DNA of 64,000 bases from Corynebacterium camporealensis (GCF_000980815.1 NZ_CP011311.1:2256773-2320772); one strand, 5' to 3'. Positions 17,119 to 25,782 are shown, counted from the first letter of the stretch. A program made the numbers and translations. Notes: generated by a model from the letters alone, not told the origin.

Positions 17119-17727
17119 TTACGCGTCGACGGACTCGCGTTCCGTAATCGGCTCAATGCCCAGGCGGTTGAGCATGTAGAGCACGCGGGCCTCGAGGTCA
17201 TCGGCCAGATCGCGGGTCTCTTCCAGGCTTTCTGCCTGTGGGATATCCCAGATCTTGATGTCCTTGCCGGCCTCATCGCGCGGCAGTTCGCGGCCTAAGT
17301 AAACGATGAAATCCGGCATAGACACGGTACGTACCTCGTCGAGGTAATTGCGGTCTTGCTCGCCCATGCCACGCTCGCCGAGAACGTGGGCCATGTGGCC
17401 TTCCTCGGTGTGCTCCGGGTGAGCCACAGCAGCGTCGACGTGCAATGCGTTACCAGCGTGCTTGCGGGTTAGCGCCACTGCAGCCTGTGCCAGGGAGTGG
17501 TTGGTACCAGCCGAGAAACGCACGTGCATGCGGTGCTCGCCGAAGTAATCCTTAACCTCGCGTTCCACCATGACGGGAACGTATTCTTCCAGCGTCGCGC
17601 TGGCGGTGTGCTTCGCAATAACCTCATCAAGCTTGGCATCAATTTCTTCTGCCGAGTAGCTCTGGCCATAAGAAGCGTGCAGATCCTTGCGGATGGTGTC
17701 GAACTTGCGCTCGTTTGCGTTAATCAT
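17119..17727 (-). CDS. ArsC/low-molecular-weight phosphatase-like protein without catalytic cysteine
   Basis: Residues 25-65 resemble the N-terminal three-helix bundle found in actinobacterial arsenate reductases. Residues 66-195 follow the low-molecular-weight phosphatase fold, best seen in the C-terminal part (IWDIPQAESLEETRDLADDLEARV), which parallels ArsC ends of the DWDLPDP...LEEVR type. The expected CX5RS phosphate loop reads FSAGTNHS (71-78), and the whole 202-residue protein has no cysteine. It cannot work by the usual cysteine chemistry and may be a binding or scaffold protein. It ends tail-to-tail with the DUF5129 gene; a perfect 16-bp palindrome at 17111-17126 covers both stop codons. 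Confidence 0.7.
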   Translation of the reverse strand: MINANERKFDTIRKDLHASYGQSYSAEEIDAKLDEVIAKHTASATLEEYVPVMVEREVKDYFGEHRMHVRFSAGTNHSLAQAAVALTRKHAGNALHVDAAVAHPEHTEEGHMAHVLGERGMGEQDRNYLDEVRTVSMPDFIVYLGRELPRDEAGKDIKIWDIPQAESLEETRDLADDLEARVLYMLNRLGIEPITERESVDA

Positions 17728-17921
17728 CGCGGAGCTCCTTTACTTTCAACCTCTGTTGTTAACCTAACGTTAACCTTAGCAAAACGCTAGGCGGTGTCAA
17801 ATGTTTGGGATATACCCAGCGATTTTTACGCTCGATTTGTCATGTTAATGCAGGTAGGCACGCATGTGCGGCACGACACACCGAGTTTTTGGGCGGAAAA
17901 CCCCACGCGTCACAGCGAAAA

Positions 17922-17943
17922 GTTAACTCTCCGTTCACCTAAA
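17922..17943 (+). promoter_or_regulatory. Direct repeat resembling an actinobacterial PHO box
   Basis: GTTAACTCTCC (17922-17932) is followed at once by GTTCACCTAAA (17933-17943), giving two 11-bp units like the PHO box (GTTCACC-type) known from streptomycetes. The site lies in the 362-bp divergent gap between the ArsC-like gene and tetR. The rest of that gap holds a GTTAAC cluster near 17757-17775 and no gene. Confidence 0.3.
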
Positions 17944-18018
17944 AGACACCGAAGGTTTCTTAACCAGCCCCTCAGTACCACCCGCTATATCAGTGCGGAA
18001 TTGCGCCATCTTGCTTGA

Positions 18019-18046
18019 TGTACATTTGTACGTGTACGTTTGTACG
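18019..18046 (+). promoter_or_regulatory. Tandem 14-bp operator in front of tetR-MFS
   Basis: TGTACATTTGTACG (18019-18032) and TGTACGTTTGTACG (18033-18046) are exact head-to-tail copies except for one base, and each contains two TGTAC half-sites. The block ends 43 bases before tetR, in the promoter zone, and is probably the site where the TetR protein represses its own operon. Confidence 0.65.
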
Positions 18047-18089
18047 CTAATAGAAATGACCAGCTCATCATGGAAGGGAGGGGTTAGCC

Positions 18090-18668
18090 ATGGAGGAATC
18101 ACCCGCAGCCCGCAAACGCGACCCGCAAGCTCGTATTCGCGCAATCCGCAAGGCGGCCAGCGACATCATCGTTGAAGATGGCGCGGAGGCATTAACCCAC
18201 CGGGCCGTCGCAAAGCGTGCAGGCGTCGCCGTAGGAACGACCACCAAGTACTTCAAGACTTTGGACGACTTACGTGTGTCAGCTTTAGAGCTGATGCGTG
18301 AAGAATCAGAACAAGAATTGGATTACATCGCCGAGGGAATGGCAAAAGCTGACGATGAAGCTGCATTCCTCGCAGGCATGTTGGACGACTTCTACAGCGA
18401 CCCCCGTCGCAGCCACGCGGATGCGGCAATGGCTTACGCCGAAATCTTCAATGAAGACATTCATGACCTCGGCATGCACTGGTCATCGCGCTTCAGCGAA
18501 ATCCTTGACCCTTACATTGGGTCGACTCGCGCTCAGACACTGATGCTGCTTCTCCACGGCTATGTCATTGACGCCGCTGTGCATAACAAGCAGCTCCCCC
18601 GCCCGACCCTGGAAGCAATTATCCGGGGAATTCTAAACATGCCTGTTTCTGAAGGAGATGAAACGTGA
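18090..18668 (+). CDS. TetR-family transcriptional regulator
   Basis: A 192-residue repressor. Residues 15-62 form the TetR helix-turn-helix (ALTHRAVAKRAGVAVGTTTKYF), followed by a helical ligand domain typical of drug-responsive regulators. GGGAGGGG lies 6-8 bases before the ATG. It overlaps the downstream exporter by 4 bases (GTGA), so regulator and transporter are one operon. The tandem TGTAC repeat upstream is the likely operator, with the exporter substrate as probable inducer. The substrate is unknown. Confidence 0.88.
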   Translation: MEESPAARKRDPQARIRAIRKAASDIIVEDGAEALTHRAVAKRAGVAVGTTTKYFKTLDDLRVSALELMREESEQELDYIAEGMAKADDEAAFLAGMLDDFYSDPRRSHADAAMAYAEIFNEDIHDLGMHWSSRFSEILDPYIGSTRAQTLMLLLHGYVIDAAVHNKQLPRPTLEAIIRGILNMPVSEGDET

Positions 18669-20212
18669 CCACTCTGACCAAGGACGTGCAGCAGCAACCG
18701 CAGTTGTCTCGTCCCCGGCGCTGGGCCGCACACTTTGTGCTGAGCTTCGCGCTCATTGCCATTACTACGGATATGACCATCCTGAACGTGGCTATCCCGC
18801 AGATCAGTGCGGATATTCAGCCCACCAGCACCCAGCAGCTGTGGATTATTGATGCTTACTCGCTGGTAATGGCCGGCATGCTGATCTCCATGGCATCCAT
18901 TGGTGACCGCTGGGGACGCCGTCGCATGCTCAAACTGGGTTACTTCATTATCGGCTTGGCCAGCTTCCTGGTGATTTTCGCTGAGTCCGCGGCCTTCCTT
19001 ATTGCCCTCCGTGTCATGCTGGGCTTTGGCGCCGCCATGGTCATGCCATCAACGCTGTCGATGATTCGTGTCATCTTCACCGATGGCAAAGAACGCGCCG
19101 CTGCGCTGAGCATCTGGGCTGCCGTAGCCGGGCTGGGCGCCGCCGTCGGTCCGCTGCTCGGTGGCATCTTGCTGGATAACTTCTCCTGGCAGGCCGCCTT
19201 CCTCATCAGTGTTCCGTTCATGGTTTTGGCTCTCATCGGTACCTTGCTGTGGGTTCCTGAATCCAAGGTGCCTAACCCTGGTCGTTGGGACGGCTTTGCC
19301 GCACTGTTGTCCCTGGTGGGCATGGTCGCCCTGGTCTGGGCCATCAAGGAATTCGGCAAGCAAATTAGCTTTGCTGTTCCTTCCGCCTGGATTGCTGGTC
19401 TGTTCGGGCTTGCCCTGCTGACCTGGTTCGTCTTGCGCTGCCTGCGCAGCGATGCCCCACTCATTGAGATGCGCCTGTTTACCTACCGCGTCTTTAGCGC
19501 CGGCATTGTTGCAGCACTGACCGCTAGCTTTGCGATGTCCGCAGCCCTTCTCCTGCTGGCCCAATGGCTCCAGCTGGTCAATGGCGCTACTCCTTTCGAG
19601 GCAGGCCTACAACTAATGCCACTTGCGCTGGCAGCTGCGGTTTCTTCGCTCGGCGCACCGCCATTGGCGCAGTCCATCGGCACGCGTGCCACTATCGCAC
19701 TGGCCTTGGTCTTTGGTGGCGCAGGACTGTTCTACGTGGGAATTCAGGGCGAAGACCTGGTCATCGCGGATATCTACATCGCGTTGGTCCTGGTTGGTGC
19801 TGGCATGGGTGCACTAGCGGTGGGCTCCGCGATGATTCTGGGCGGTGCTCCAGTGAGCAAGGCCGGCAATGCTTCTGCAATGGAAGATACCGCCTACGAA
19901 TTTGGCGCTTCCTTGGGCATTGCCATCCTGGGCAGCATTTCTTCGCTGATGTACCGCAACAACTTAGAAGAGCGCCCCTCCTTCCTGGCATTGCCGAACG
20001 ACATCATCGAAGCCGCCGAGGATTCCCTGGGCAGTGCCGTTGCCGCCGCAGAAGCTCTGGACCTGCCACAACTGCAGCAATTTGCGGGTGAAGCATTCAC
20101 CGAGTCGCTGTCTATGGCCGGCCTAGTCGGCGGCACCATCCTGCTGGCCGTTTCCATTGTGGTGTTCTTTATGACGCCCAAGGGCACAGACATCACCAAG
20201 CTCGGCCACTAG
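18665..20212 (+). CDS. DHA2-type MFS multidrug exporter, 14 membrane segments
   Basis: Proton-driven exporter of the major facilitator superfamily. The N-terminal motif TDMTILNVAIPQI matches the LDxTVxNVALP signature of DHA2 (14-TM) pumps such as LfrA and QacA. Motif A is present (SIGDRWGRRRM), and the antiporter motif C region (GLGAAVGPLLGGILLD) follows. The 515-residue length fits 14 segments. The GTG start overlaps the tetR stop and has GAAGGAGAT 6 bases ahead. Cationic drugs or dyes are the likely substrates by family; the sequence does not show which. Confidence 0.88.
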   Translation: MTTLTKDVQQQPQLSRPRRWAAHFVLSFALIAITTDMTILNVAIPQISADIQPTSTQQLWIIDAYSLVMAGMLISMASIGDRWGRRRMLKLGYFIIGLASFLVIFAESAAFLIALRVMLGFGAAMVMPSTLSMIRVIFTDGKERAAALSIWAAVAGLGAAVGPLLGGILLDNFSWQAAFLISVPFMVLALIGTLLWVPESKVPNPGRWDGFAALLSLVGMVALVWAIKEFGKQISFAVPSAWIAGLFGLALLTWFVLRCLRSDAPLIEMRLFTYRVFSAGIVAALTASFAMSAALLLLAQWLQLVNGATPFEAGLQLMPLALAAAVSSLGAPPLAQSIGTRATIALALVFGGAGLFYVGIQGEDLVIADIYIALVLVGAGMGALAVGSAMILGGAPVSKAGNASAMEDTAYEFGASLGIAILGSISSLMYRNNLEERPSFLALPNDIIEAAEDSLGSAVAAAEALDLPQLQQFAGEAFTESLSMAGLVGGTILLAVSIVVFFMTPKGTDITKLGH

Positions 20213-20231
20213 AGCGGTAGGCTGAAATGCT

Positions 20232-21014
20232 ATGAGTGATAGCCCGCACGTCATTAACCGCGCCGCCGCCATTTTGGAGGCAGTGGCGTCGGCAGGCGCT
20301 GCGGGCGCTCGTCTACTTGATCTGGCTGAACAAACCGGGATTTCTCGTCCCACTGTGCATCGTATGCTCACCAGCTTGCGCAAGGTCGGCTACATCGAGC
20401 AGCTCGACACTAAGCGCTATATCCTTGGCCAGCAACTCGCTCTTCTTGGGCTCGCGGCCCCACCGCCGTTGTTGCGGTTCACTGAACTGCACACCGTAGC
20501 CCAAGAACTCGCCGACAAAATCGGCGATACTGCCTACATCAGCGCCCGCTATTTCCACGGCACGTACTACCTCGCACGCGCGCATGGCAGCTTCCCCGTC
20601 CGCATGGAATCCGTCGAAGTCGGTGAAATCATGCCGCTGACCTCCACCTACAGCGGCATCGCATTAATGAGTCAGCTGCCCGAGGAACAACAAGAATCCC
20701 TCCTAGAGCGCATGGAACACACCGTGCGCAAAGAGTGGACAAAGATCGTCACCCCTGAGCACAAAGACACCGTGCGCGCCGCGATCCGCCAGTGCCAGGA
20801 ACACGGCTACCTCTACGGCGAGGAATATGTCCTTCCTGGACTTACCGGCGCCGCCATCCTCGCCCCACCCGTAGCCGGCATGCCACAGGTCGTCGTCAGT
20901 ATCTCCGCGATCAAAAGCCGCATGCCCGAACAGCGCAAGGACGAAGTCCTCACCGCGCTTTCCGATGCCGCACAGCACGTCCAGGCAGTCCTGGAACGAC
21001 GCAACACCGACTAG
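20232..21014 (+). CDS. IclR-family transcriptional regulator
   Basis: A 260-residue regulator. Residues 5-65 form the IclR winged helix (LLDLAEQTGISRPTVHRMLTSL). The C-terminal effector domain (about 80-255) shows family features such as SYIG-like DTAYISARYF and MPLTSTYSGIALMS. It follows the MFS gene after 19 bases and could be co-transcribed with tetR-MFS, or could control the nearby monooxygenase/hydrolase/dehydrogenase genes, since IclR proteins often govern catabolic clusters. The target is not visible. Confidence 0.85.
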   Translation: MSDSPHVINRAAAILEAVASAGAAGARLLDLAEQTGISRPTVHRMLTSLRKVGYIEQLDTKRYILGQQLALLGLAAPPPLLRFTELHTVAQELADKIGDTAYISARYFHGTYYLARAHGSFPVRMESVEVGEIMPLTSTYSGIALMSQLPEEQQESLLERMEHTVRKEWTKIVTPEHKDTVRAAIRQCQEHGYLYGEEYVLPGLTGAAILAPPVAGMPQVVVSISAIKSRMPEQRKDEVLTALSDAAQHVQAVLERRNTD

Positions 21015-21379
21015 CGTTTACGCATCCGCCAGGCGGTACCGCTGCTTCGGGCTACGCAGTGGCTCGTCGTATCGCCTCCCCAGAACCACGCCGCCAGAAA
21101 CTGATTACGTGAGCCAGTTACTCGAAAATTTCCCAGGCTATCCCGAGTCGCTGGACCGAATAGGCCACCAGGATTCACTACTTCCAATCGGTCCGCATAT
21201 TCCGAGACACAGCCTGCACGGTCTGATCAACCAGTAACCTGGAATAAAATAGAACACCCCACTAACTCCACACACAACATCACATGTACTGCGGTGTTGA
21301 AGGTGTTTAGTGAGGTGTTCGCTGTGGTGTTGAGGGCGGCATCGTCAAGCGTGTGCTCTGCCTGCCCTCAGGCCACTGC
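21015..21379. other. 365-bp region without a supported gene
   Basis: No reading frame here resembles a protein. The only clear structure is a long inverted repeat at 21252-21320, listed separately. The AT content rises toward its right half. It may hold degraded DNA between the iclR gene and the convergent monooxygenase gene. Confidence 0.6.
21252..21320. repeat. 14-bp inverted repeat with a 41-nt loop
   Basis: GAACACCCCACTAA (21252-21265) pairs with TTAGTGAGGTGTTC (21307-21320), 13 of 14 positions. GGTGTT recurs several times between and after the arms. It sits between the converging iclR and monooxygenase genes, so a bidirectional terminator or the relic of a small element are both possible. 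Confidence 0.5.
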
Positions 21380-22858
21380 TTAGGCCGGCACAAGGGTGTC
21401 GAAGGTGTAGCCCTCCGGGGTGAAGGTGCCGTTGTGGTCGCGGAAAGCGTAGGCGAAGTCCGGGTAGATGAGGGTCAGGCGACCGGAGCGCTGATCCAGG
21501 TACCAGGAGTTGCAGCCGCCATCGAGCCACACGGTGCCCTTAGCGTTGCTCTGTAGCTGGTCAGCGTAGCCTTCTTCAGCTTCTTCGGTTGGCTCGAGCG
21601 TGGCGATCTGATTCTTCTCGATGTAGTCGTAAGCACCGAGCACGTAATCAATCTGGGCTTCGATGATGTAGACAATCGAGTTGTGGCCCAGCGAGGTGTT
21701 CGGACCGTTGATGGAGAACAGGTTCGGGAAGTTTGCCACGGTGATGGACTGGTAAGCCTGCATGCCCTGAGACCAGTACTCAGACAGGTTCAGGCCATCG
21801 TGACCGTGGATGAGCTCCGCGTATGGTGGCTCGGAAGCCTCGAAGCCGGTGGCGAAAATCAGTGCGTCGAGCTCGTATTCTTCACCGGAAGCAGCCACTG
21901 CCTTAGAACCATCGACGCGCACCAGGGCGGAGTCTTCCAGGGTGGTCTTCTCCGAAGCGATGGCCGGATAGTAGGTGTTGGAAATCAGCACACGCTTGCA
22001 GCCTGGCTCGTACTTCGGGGTGAGCTTCTCGCGCAGCTCTGGGTCTTCAACCTGGTTAGCCAGGTGATCCAGAGCAACCTTGCGGTTTTCCTCCAGGAAG
22101 CGCGGGATGCCCTTGCGTGCAGCGAAGCCATTCTCACCGGTCCAGAACAGCGTTGCGCGCAGGTTCGGAATGGCATCAGGGTCGCGCTGGAACTGGCGCT
22201 TTTCGCCCTCGGTGTAGGTGTGCTCCATACGCGGAGTCACATAGGACGGGGTGCGCTGGAAGACGACGAGCTCAGAGGCAATCTTTTCCATGTCCGGTAC
22301 CAGCTGGATAGCGGAAGCACCGGTGCCAACGACGCCAATGCGCTTGCCCTCGAGGTTCTTGCTGTGGTCCCAACGCGCGGAGTGGAACTTGTCGCCCGGG
22401 AAAGTATCCAGCCCCGGAACATCCGGGAAAGCCTCATCAGCCAGGTGGCCAGTGCCAGTAATGAGGAACTGTGCGATGTAGGTGGTATCCGGAGTGGTGA
22501 CGTACCAGCGGCCCTCCTCGTCGTTCCAGGAAGCATCGGCCATGTTCGCATTGAAATCGATGTGCGGGTACAGGCCCTCTTCCTCAGTTACGTCCTTGAG
22601 GTACTGATGAATCTCCGGGCTCTTGGCGTAGAACTGCGACCAGTTCGGATTCGGACGGAAAGAGAAAGAGTACAGGTGGGAGGGCACATCGCACGCCGCG
22701 CCTGGGTAGGTGTTGTCGCGCCAGGTGCCACCGACTTCGTCGGCACGTTCAATGATGATGAAGTCATCGTCGCCGCGGCGCTTGAGCTGGGCACCCATGC
22801 CCAGACCGGCAAAGCCGGTGCCAACGATGACAGTGCGAGTCTTCTTAGTTTCAGTCAT
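21380..22858 (-). CDS. Baeyer-Villiger-type flavin monooxygenase
   Basis: FAD/NADPH-dependent monooxygenase expected to insert oxygen next to a ketone carbonyl, giving an ester or lactone. The FAD-binding GTGFAGLGMG is at residues 13-21. The BVMO fingerprint FxGxxxHxxxWD is at 153-164 (FPGDKFHSARWD). The second Rossmann motif (GVVGTGASA) is at 175-183. GGTWRDNTYPGAACD near residue 43-57 is also typical of the class. The protein has 492 residues. It is followed upstream, 18 bases away, by an alpha/beta hydrolase that could hydrolyse the ester formed. The substrate is unknown. Confidence 0.88.
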   Translation of the reverse strand: MTETKKTRTVIVGTGFAGLGMGAQLKRRGDDDFIIIERADEVGGTWRDNTYPGAACDVPSHLYSFSFRPNPNWSQFYAKSPEIHQYLKDVTEEEGLYPHIDFNANMADASWNDEEGRWYVTTPDTTYIAQFLITGTGHLADEAFPDVPGLDTFPGDKFHSARWDHSKNLEGKRIGVVGTGASAIQLVPDMEKIASELVVFQRTPSYVTPRMEHTYTEGEKRQFQRDPDAIPNLRATLFWTGENGFAARKGIPRFLEENRKVALDHLANQVEDPELREKLTPKYEPGCKRVLISNTYYPAIASEKTTLEDSALVRVDGSKAVAASGEEYELDALIFATGFEASEPPYAELIHGHDGLNLSEYWSQGMQAYQSITVANFPNLFSINGPNTSLGHNSIVYIIEAQIDYVLGAYDYIEKNQIATLEPTEEAEEGYADQLQSNAKGTVWLDGGCNSWYLDQRSGRLTLIYPDFAYAFRDHNGTFTPEGYTFDTLVPA

Positions 22859-22876
22859 GATGTGGTCCTTACTTTC

Positions 22877-23731
22877 TTATGGTCGCGGGGCAGGGATGAT
22901 GTCGCCGGCGGCGTACTTGTCCGGAGTGTCCATGAACTCCTGGATGTGGTGGGACAGCTCCGAGGGGCGCTCGATGACAACACCGTGGCCGGTGCCGATT
23001 TCAGCGAAGCGGGCGTCAGGGATGGCACCGAACAGAGCCTTTTGGTGGCGAATCGGCACCATGATGTCGTGGGTGCAGCCCACCACGAGGGTGCGTGCCT
23101 GAATCTTTTCCACATCAGCTGCGATATCGATGTGGCGATTGAGCTCCATTTGCTGGTCAATGAAGGAGTTGAAGACAAACACACCAAGTCCGGCTTCAAT
23201 CTGGTCTGGGGTAGCGAATGATAGGTAGGGCCCACCCAACGCGCAGAACACGGAGTACTCGCGCAGGGCACGGTCATCGGGCGCCTGGCGCAGCGCCTGC
23301 CACACACTGTTGCGCAGCTGCTGTTGCTGGTCGGTACGTGCCCAGCCGCACACGAGCAGGAGGCGCTCGACGAGGTCCGGGGCATCGGCAGCAATCTTGG
23401 CCGCTACGACTGCGCCCAGGGAGTAGCCCAGGAGTGCAATCTTCTTGCCCGGCAGAATCTGGTCGATGGCGCCACGGCACTGGTTGACCAGGTCGTCCAG
23501 CTCCAGATCCTTGTCCTCGCTGATCTGTGCCCAGTCAATAGCAACCACGCGCTGGCGCGATGCCAGTACCGGGAAGAGGAAACCGAAGTGCGCTGCGGTA
23601 TTGCCGCCAGTGCCGTGGATGAGCACCAGCACATCGTCAGGATGGTTCCGGGTGTCCTCGGAATCGTAGTAGGTCACCTCGCGACCATCCACGGTCACGG
23701 TGCGGGGGATCATCACTTCTTCTGCAGCCAA
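22877..23731 (-). CDS. Alpha/beta hydrolase (candidate esterase)
   Basis: Hydrolase with the nucleophile motif GYSLGAV, an oxyanion segment LIHGTGGN, and a C-terminal GTGHGVVIERP that supplies the His. A TTG start at 23731 is proposed because AGGAG lies 7 bases upstream; an ATG at 23713 and a longer frame to 23770 (also TTG) are alternatives. From TTG the protein is 284 residues. It is transcribed just before the monooxygenase, a pairing known from ketone-degrading actinobacteria, where the esterase cleaves the Baeyer-Villiger product. The specificity is inferred from context only. Confidence 0.8.
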   Translation of the reverse strand: MAAEEVMIPRTVTVDGREVTYYDSEDTRNHPDDVLVLIHGTGGNTAAHFGFLFPVLASRQRVVAIDWAQISEDKDLELDDLVNQCRGAIDQILPGKKIALLGYSLGAVVAAKIAADAPDLVERLLLVCGWARTDQQQQLRNSVWQALRQAPDDRALREYSVFCALGGPYLSFATPDQIEAGLGVFVFNSFIDQQMELNRHIDIAADVEKIQARTLVVGCTHDIMVPIRHQKALFGAIPDARFAEIGTGHGVVIERPSELSHHIQEFMDTPDKYAAGDIIPAPRP

Positions 23732-24156
23732 GGCAGTACTCCTCTTCTGTTCGTCGGACAGCGTCCACAAGTGAGTTCATTGAGTAAACTTTTCATCCAC
23801 CTTCAAGGTGATGGCGATCACTTGCGTTAGCAACGAAGCCTAGGTCACAAAACTAAACAGTGCAAGTATTTTGCCCATTCCAAATCGTTATCACCCCCGA
23901 AGTCCACGGGATACAGGCTTTAAACTGCCTAAAGCTCCCAGGTTTAAGGGCTCGCCACTAAGTTCATTTATTGGACTTTGAGAAATCATCCAAATTCAGG
24001 TGAATAGATAGACAAAATAAGTTGTTGCCCATTCTTGCGCTAATGGTATTTGCGCAGGTAAGTCCAGATAAACTCGAGCCAATATTGCGTTTAGCAGGGG
24101 AATTTCTGAGCCATACCTCATTGCCAGAACGCCCAAGCAGCGCTATACAGGGGGCC
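23732..24156. promoter_or_regulatory. 425-bp divergent control region, hydrolase/aldehyde dehydrogenase
   Basis: No gene is seen. The region separates the divergent hydrolase-BVMO and ALDH genes and should contain both promoters. TTGCCCATTC occurs twice (23871-23880 and 24025-24034), and TTGCGC twice near 24035-24055. These may be activator sites. An in-frame extension of the ALDH frame to 24022 is not used because it has no family similarity. Confidence 0.5.
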
Positions 24157-25563
24157 ATGAGCACATTCGCACTACAGAACCCAAACACCGGAACTTCCGA
24201 AGAAGAATTCACCCGCATCGACGACTCCGAGCGCGACGGCATCCTCGAGCGTTCGACTGAGGCTTTTAAGTCCTGGCGCCAGACCACCATCGATGAGCGC
24301 GCTGCCATCTTGAACCGCACCGCGGATATTTACGAAGAGCAGGCAGACCAGCTCGCCGAGCACATCGGCCGCGAGATGGGCAAGCTTACCCGCTGGGCTA
24401 AGGCTGAGGTACAGATTGTCGTAGATATTTACCGTTGGTACGCCGAGCACGCACACGAGCTGCTTGCCGACGAGCACCTGCCCGCCCAGGGCGCCGACCA
24501 CACCTTCGTCCGCAAGGAGCCACTCGGCCCACTGCTGGGTGTTATGCCGTGGAACTTCCCCTACTACCAGGTCGCCCGCTTTGCAGCGCCGAACCTGCTG
24601 CTGGGCAACACCATCGTGCTCAAGCACGCTTCCATTTGCCCACTCTCCTCCCAGGCATGCCAGGACATCCTGGAGCAGGCCGGCTTGCCGGAAGACGTAT
24701 ACATCAACGTCTACGCTTCCGGCTCCCAGATGGACGACTTCGTTGCTGACTCCCGAATCAAGGGCGTCTCTCTTACCGGTTCCGAGGGCGCTGGTTCTGC
24801 CGTCGCTAAGACTGCTGGTGAGAACTACAAGAAGTCCGTTCTGGAGCTGGGTGGCAACGACCCATTCCTGGTTATCGACGATGAGAATCTGCAGTGGGTA
24901 CTGGATCAGTTCGCCCTGATTCGCATGTACAACACCGGCCAGGCCTGCAACGCCCCGAAGCGTCTTATCGTTCTCGAGGACTTCTACGACCGCACCGTCG
25001 AGTACCTGGAAAAGGTCATCGGCGACATGAAGGTCGGCCCGTACAACGATGAGGACGCCGCCATTGGCCCGCTGTCCTCCATCGAAGCCCGCGATGAAAT
25101 CGTGGAACGCCTCGACAAGGCCAAGGAAGAAGGCACCGCCACCATTCGCGTGGGCGGCAACAAGGTCGACCGCGATGGCGCCTACATGGAGCCAACCCTG
25201 CTTACCAATGTCGACCCGAACGCCGACATCGGCTGCAACGAAATCTTCGGCCCAGTTGCTGTCATCTACAAGGCCAAGGACGTCAACGAGGCCATCGAGA
25301 TTGCCAACAACTCCGATTACGGCCTGTCCAGCTCCGTCTGGTCCACCGACATCGAAGCAGCCACCAAGGTTGCTACCCAGCTGCAGGACGGCATGACCTT
25401 CGTCAACGAGCACGCCGTCACCGGCGCTGGCCTGCCTTTCGGCGGCATCAACCGCTCCGGTTACGGCCGCGAGCTCGCCCGCTGGGGCGTTGGCGAATTT
25501 GTCAACGAGCACCTCTACCGCGTTAGCGACCAGTCCTCCCCCGGACTCTCCCCAGCTAGCTAA
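24157..25563 (+). CDS. NAD(P)-dependent aldehyde dehydrogenase (succinate-semialdehyde dehydrogenase-like)
   Basis: Oxidises an aldehyde to the acid. The catalytic Cys264 is in NTGQACNAPKR and the general base Glu230 in LELGGNDPF; the NWxxP-type motif PWNFPYYQ is at about 131-138. At 468 residues it fits the short Sad/GabD-like succinate-semialdehyde group. The ATG at 24157 is preferred: GGGGG stands a few bases upstream and the family N-terminus begins here. Divergent from the hydrolase and monooxygenase genes, it could oxidise the alcohol-derived aldehyde of the same pathway. The actual substrate is unproven. Confidence 0.88.
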   Translation: MSTFALQNPNTGTSEEEFTRIDDSERDGILERSTEAFKSWRQTTIDERAAILNRTADIYEEQADQLAEHIGREMGKLTRWAKAEVQIVVDIYRWYAEHAHELLADEHLPAQGADHTFVRKEPLGPLLGVMPWNFPYYQVARFAAPNLLLGNTIVLKHASICPLSSQACQDILEQAGLPEDVYINVYASGSQMDDFVADSRIKGVSLTGSEGAGSAVAKTAGENYKKSVLELGGNDPFLVIDDENLQWVLDQFALIRMYNTGQACNAPKRLIVLEDFYDRTVEYLEKVIGDMKVGPYNDEDAAIGPLSSIEARDEIVERLDKAKEEGTATIRVGGNKVDRDGAYMEPTLLTNVDPNADIGCNEIFGPVAVIYKAKDVNEAIEIANNSDYGLSSSVWSTDIEAATKVATQLQDGMTFVNEHAVTGAGLPFGGINRSGYGRELARWGVGEFVNEHLYRVSDQSSPGLSPAS

Positions 25564-25601
25564 GCTCCCACCAGCGTTGAGCTAAAGGTTCACGCACCAT
25601 C

Positions 25602-25638
25602 AAACGCCCGGCTCGACTTATTCTCGAGGCCGGGCGTT
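25602..25638 (+). terminator. Strong hairpin after the aldehyde dehydrogenase
   Basis: AAACGCCCGGCTCGA (25602-25616) pairs with TCGAGGCCGGGCGTTT (25623-25638) with one bulged base and a 6-nt loop. It lies 39 bases past the stop codon and before the phased repeat array. Confidence 0.8.
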
Positions 25639-25648
25639 TGGCGATCTC

Positions 25649-25782
25649 AAACAACCTAAAACAACTCGAAACAACTACAAACAACCATTTTAACCTGCGT
25701 ATACGCTAAATCTGCCCCACAGAAACCATCCGAGTTGTTTTGAGGTTGTTTTTGAAATCGCTTTTATTTTATTGCAAACAAC
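25649..25782. repeat. Upstream phased AAACAAC array of the Schlafen/AlbA_2 gene
   Basis: AAACAAC occurs at 25649, 25659, 25669 and 25679, exactly every 10 bp, so all copies face one side of the helix. The reverse form GTTGTTT follows at 25734 and 25745 (11 bp apart). One more AAACAAC is at 25776-25782, inside the promoter of the next gene. The pattern looks like an operator for cooperative binding, most likely by the product of the adjacent gene. A near-identical block lies after that gene. Confidence 0.8.

Noticed and set aside
20965..21237. A 90-codon frame after iclR
   Set aside because: Most of it overlaps iclR in another frame; there is no ribosome site or family similarity.
25649..25782. 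The AAACAAC array as a small CRISPR
   Set aside because: Units are 7 bp with 3-bp gaps; there are no spacers of CRISPR size and no cas genes.
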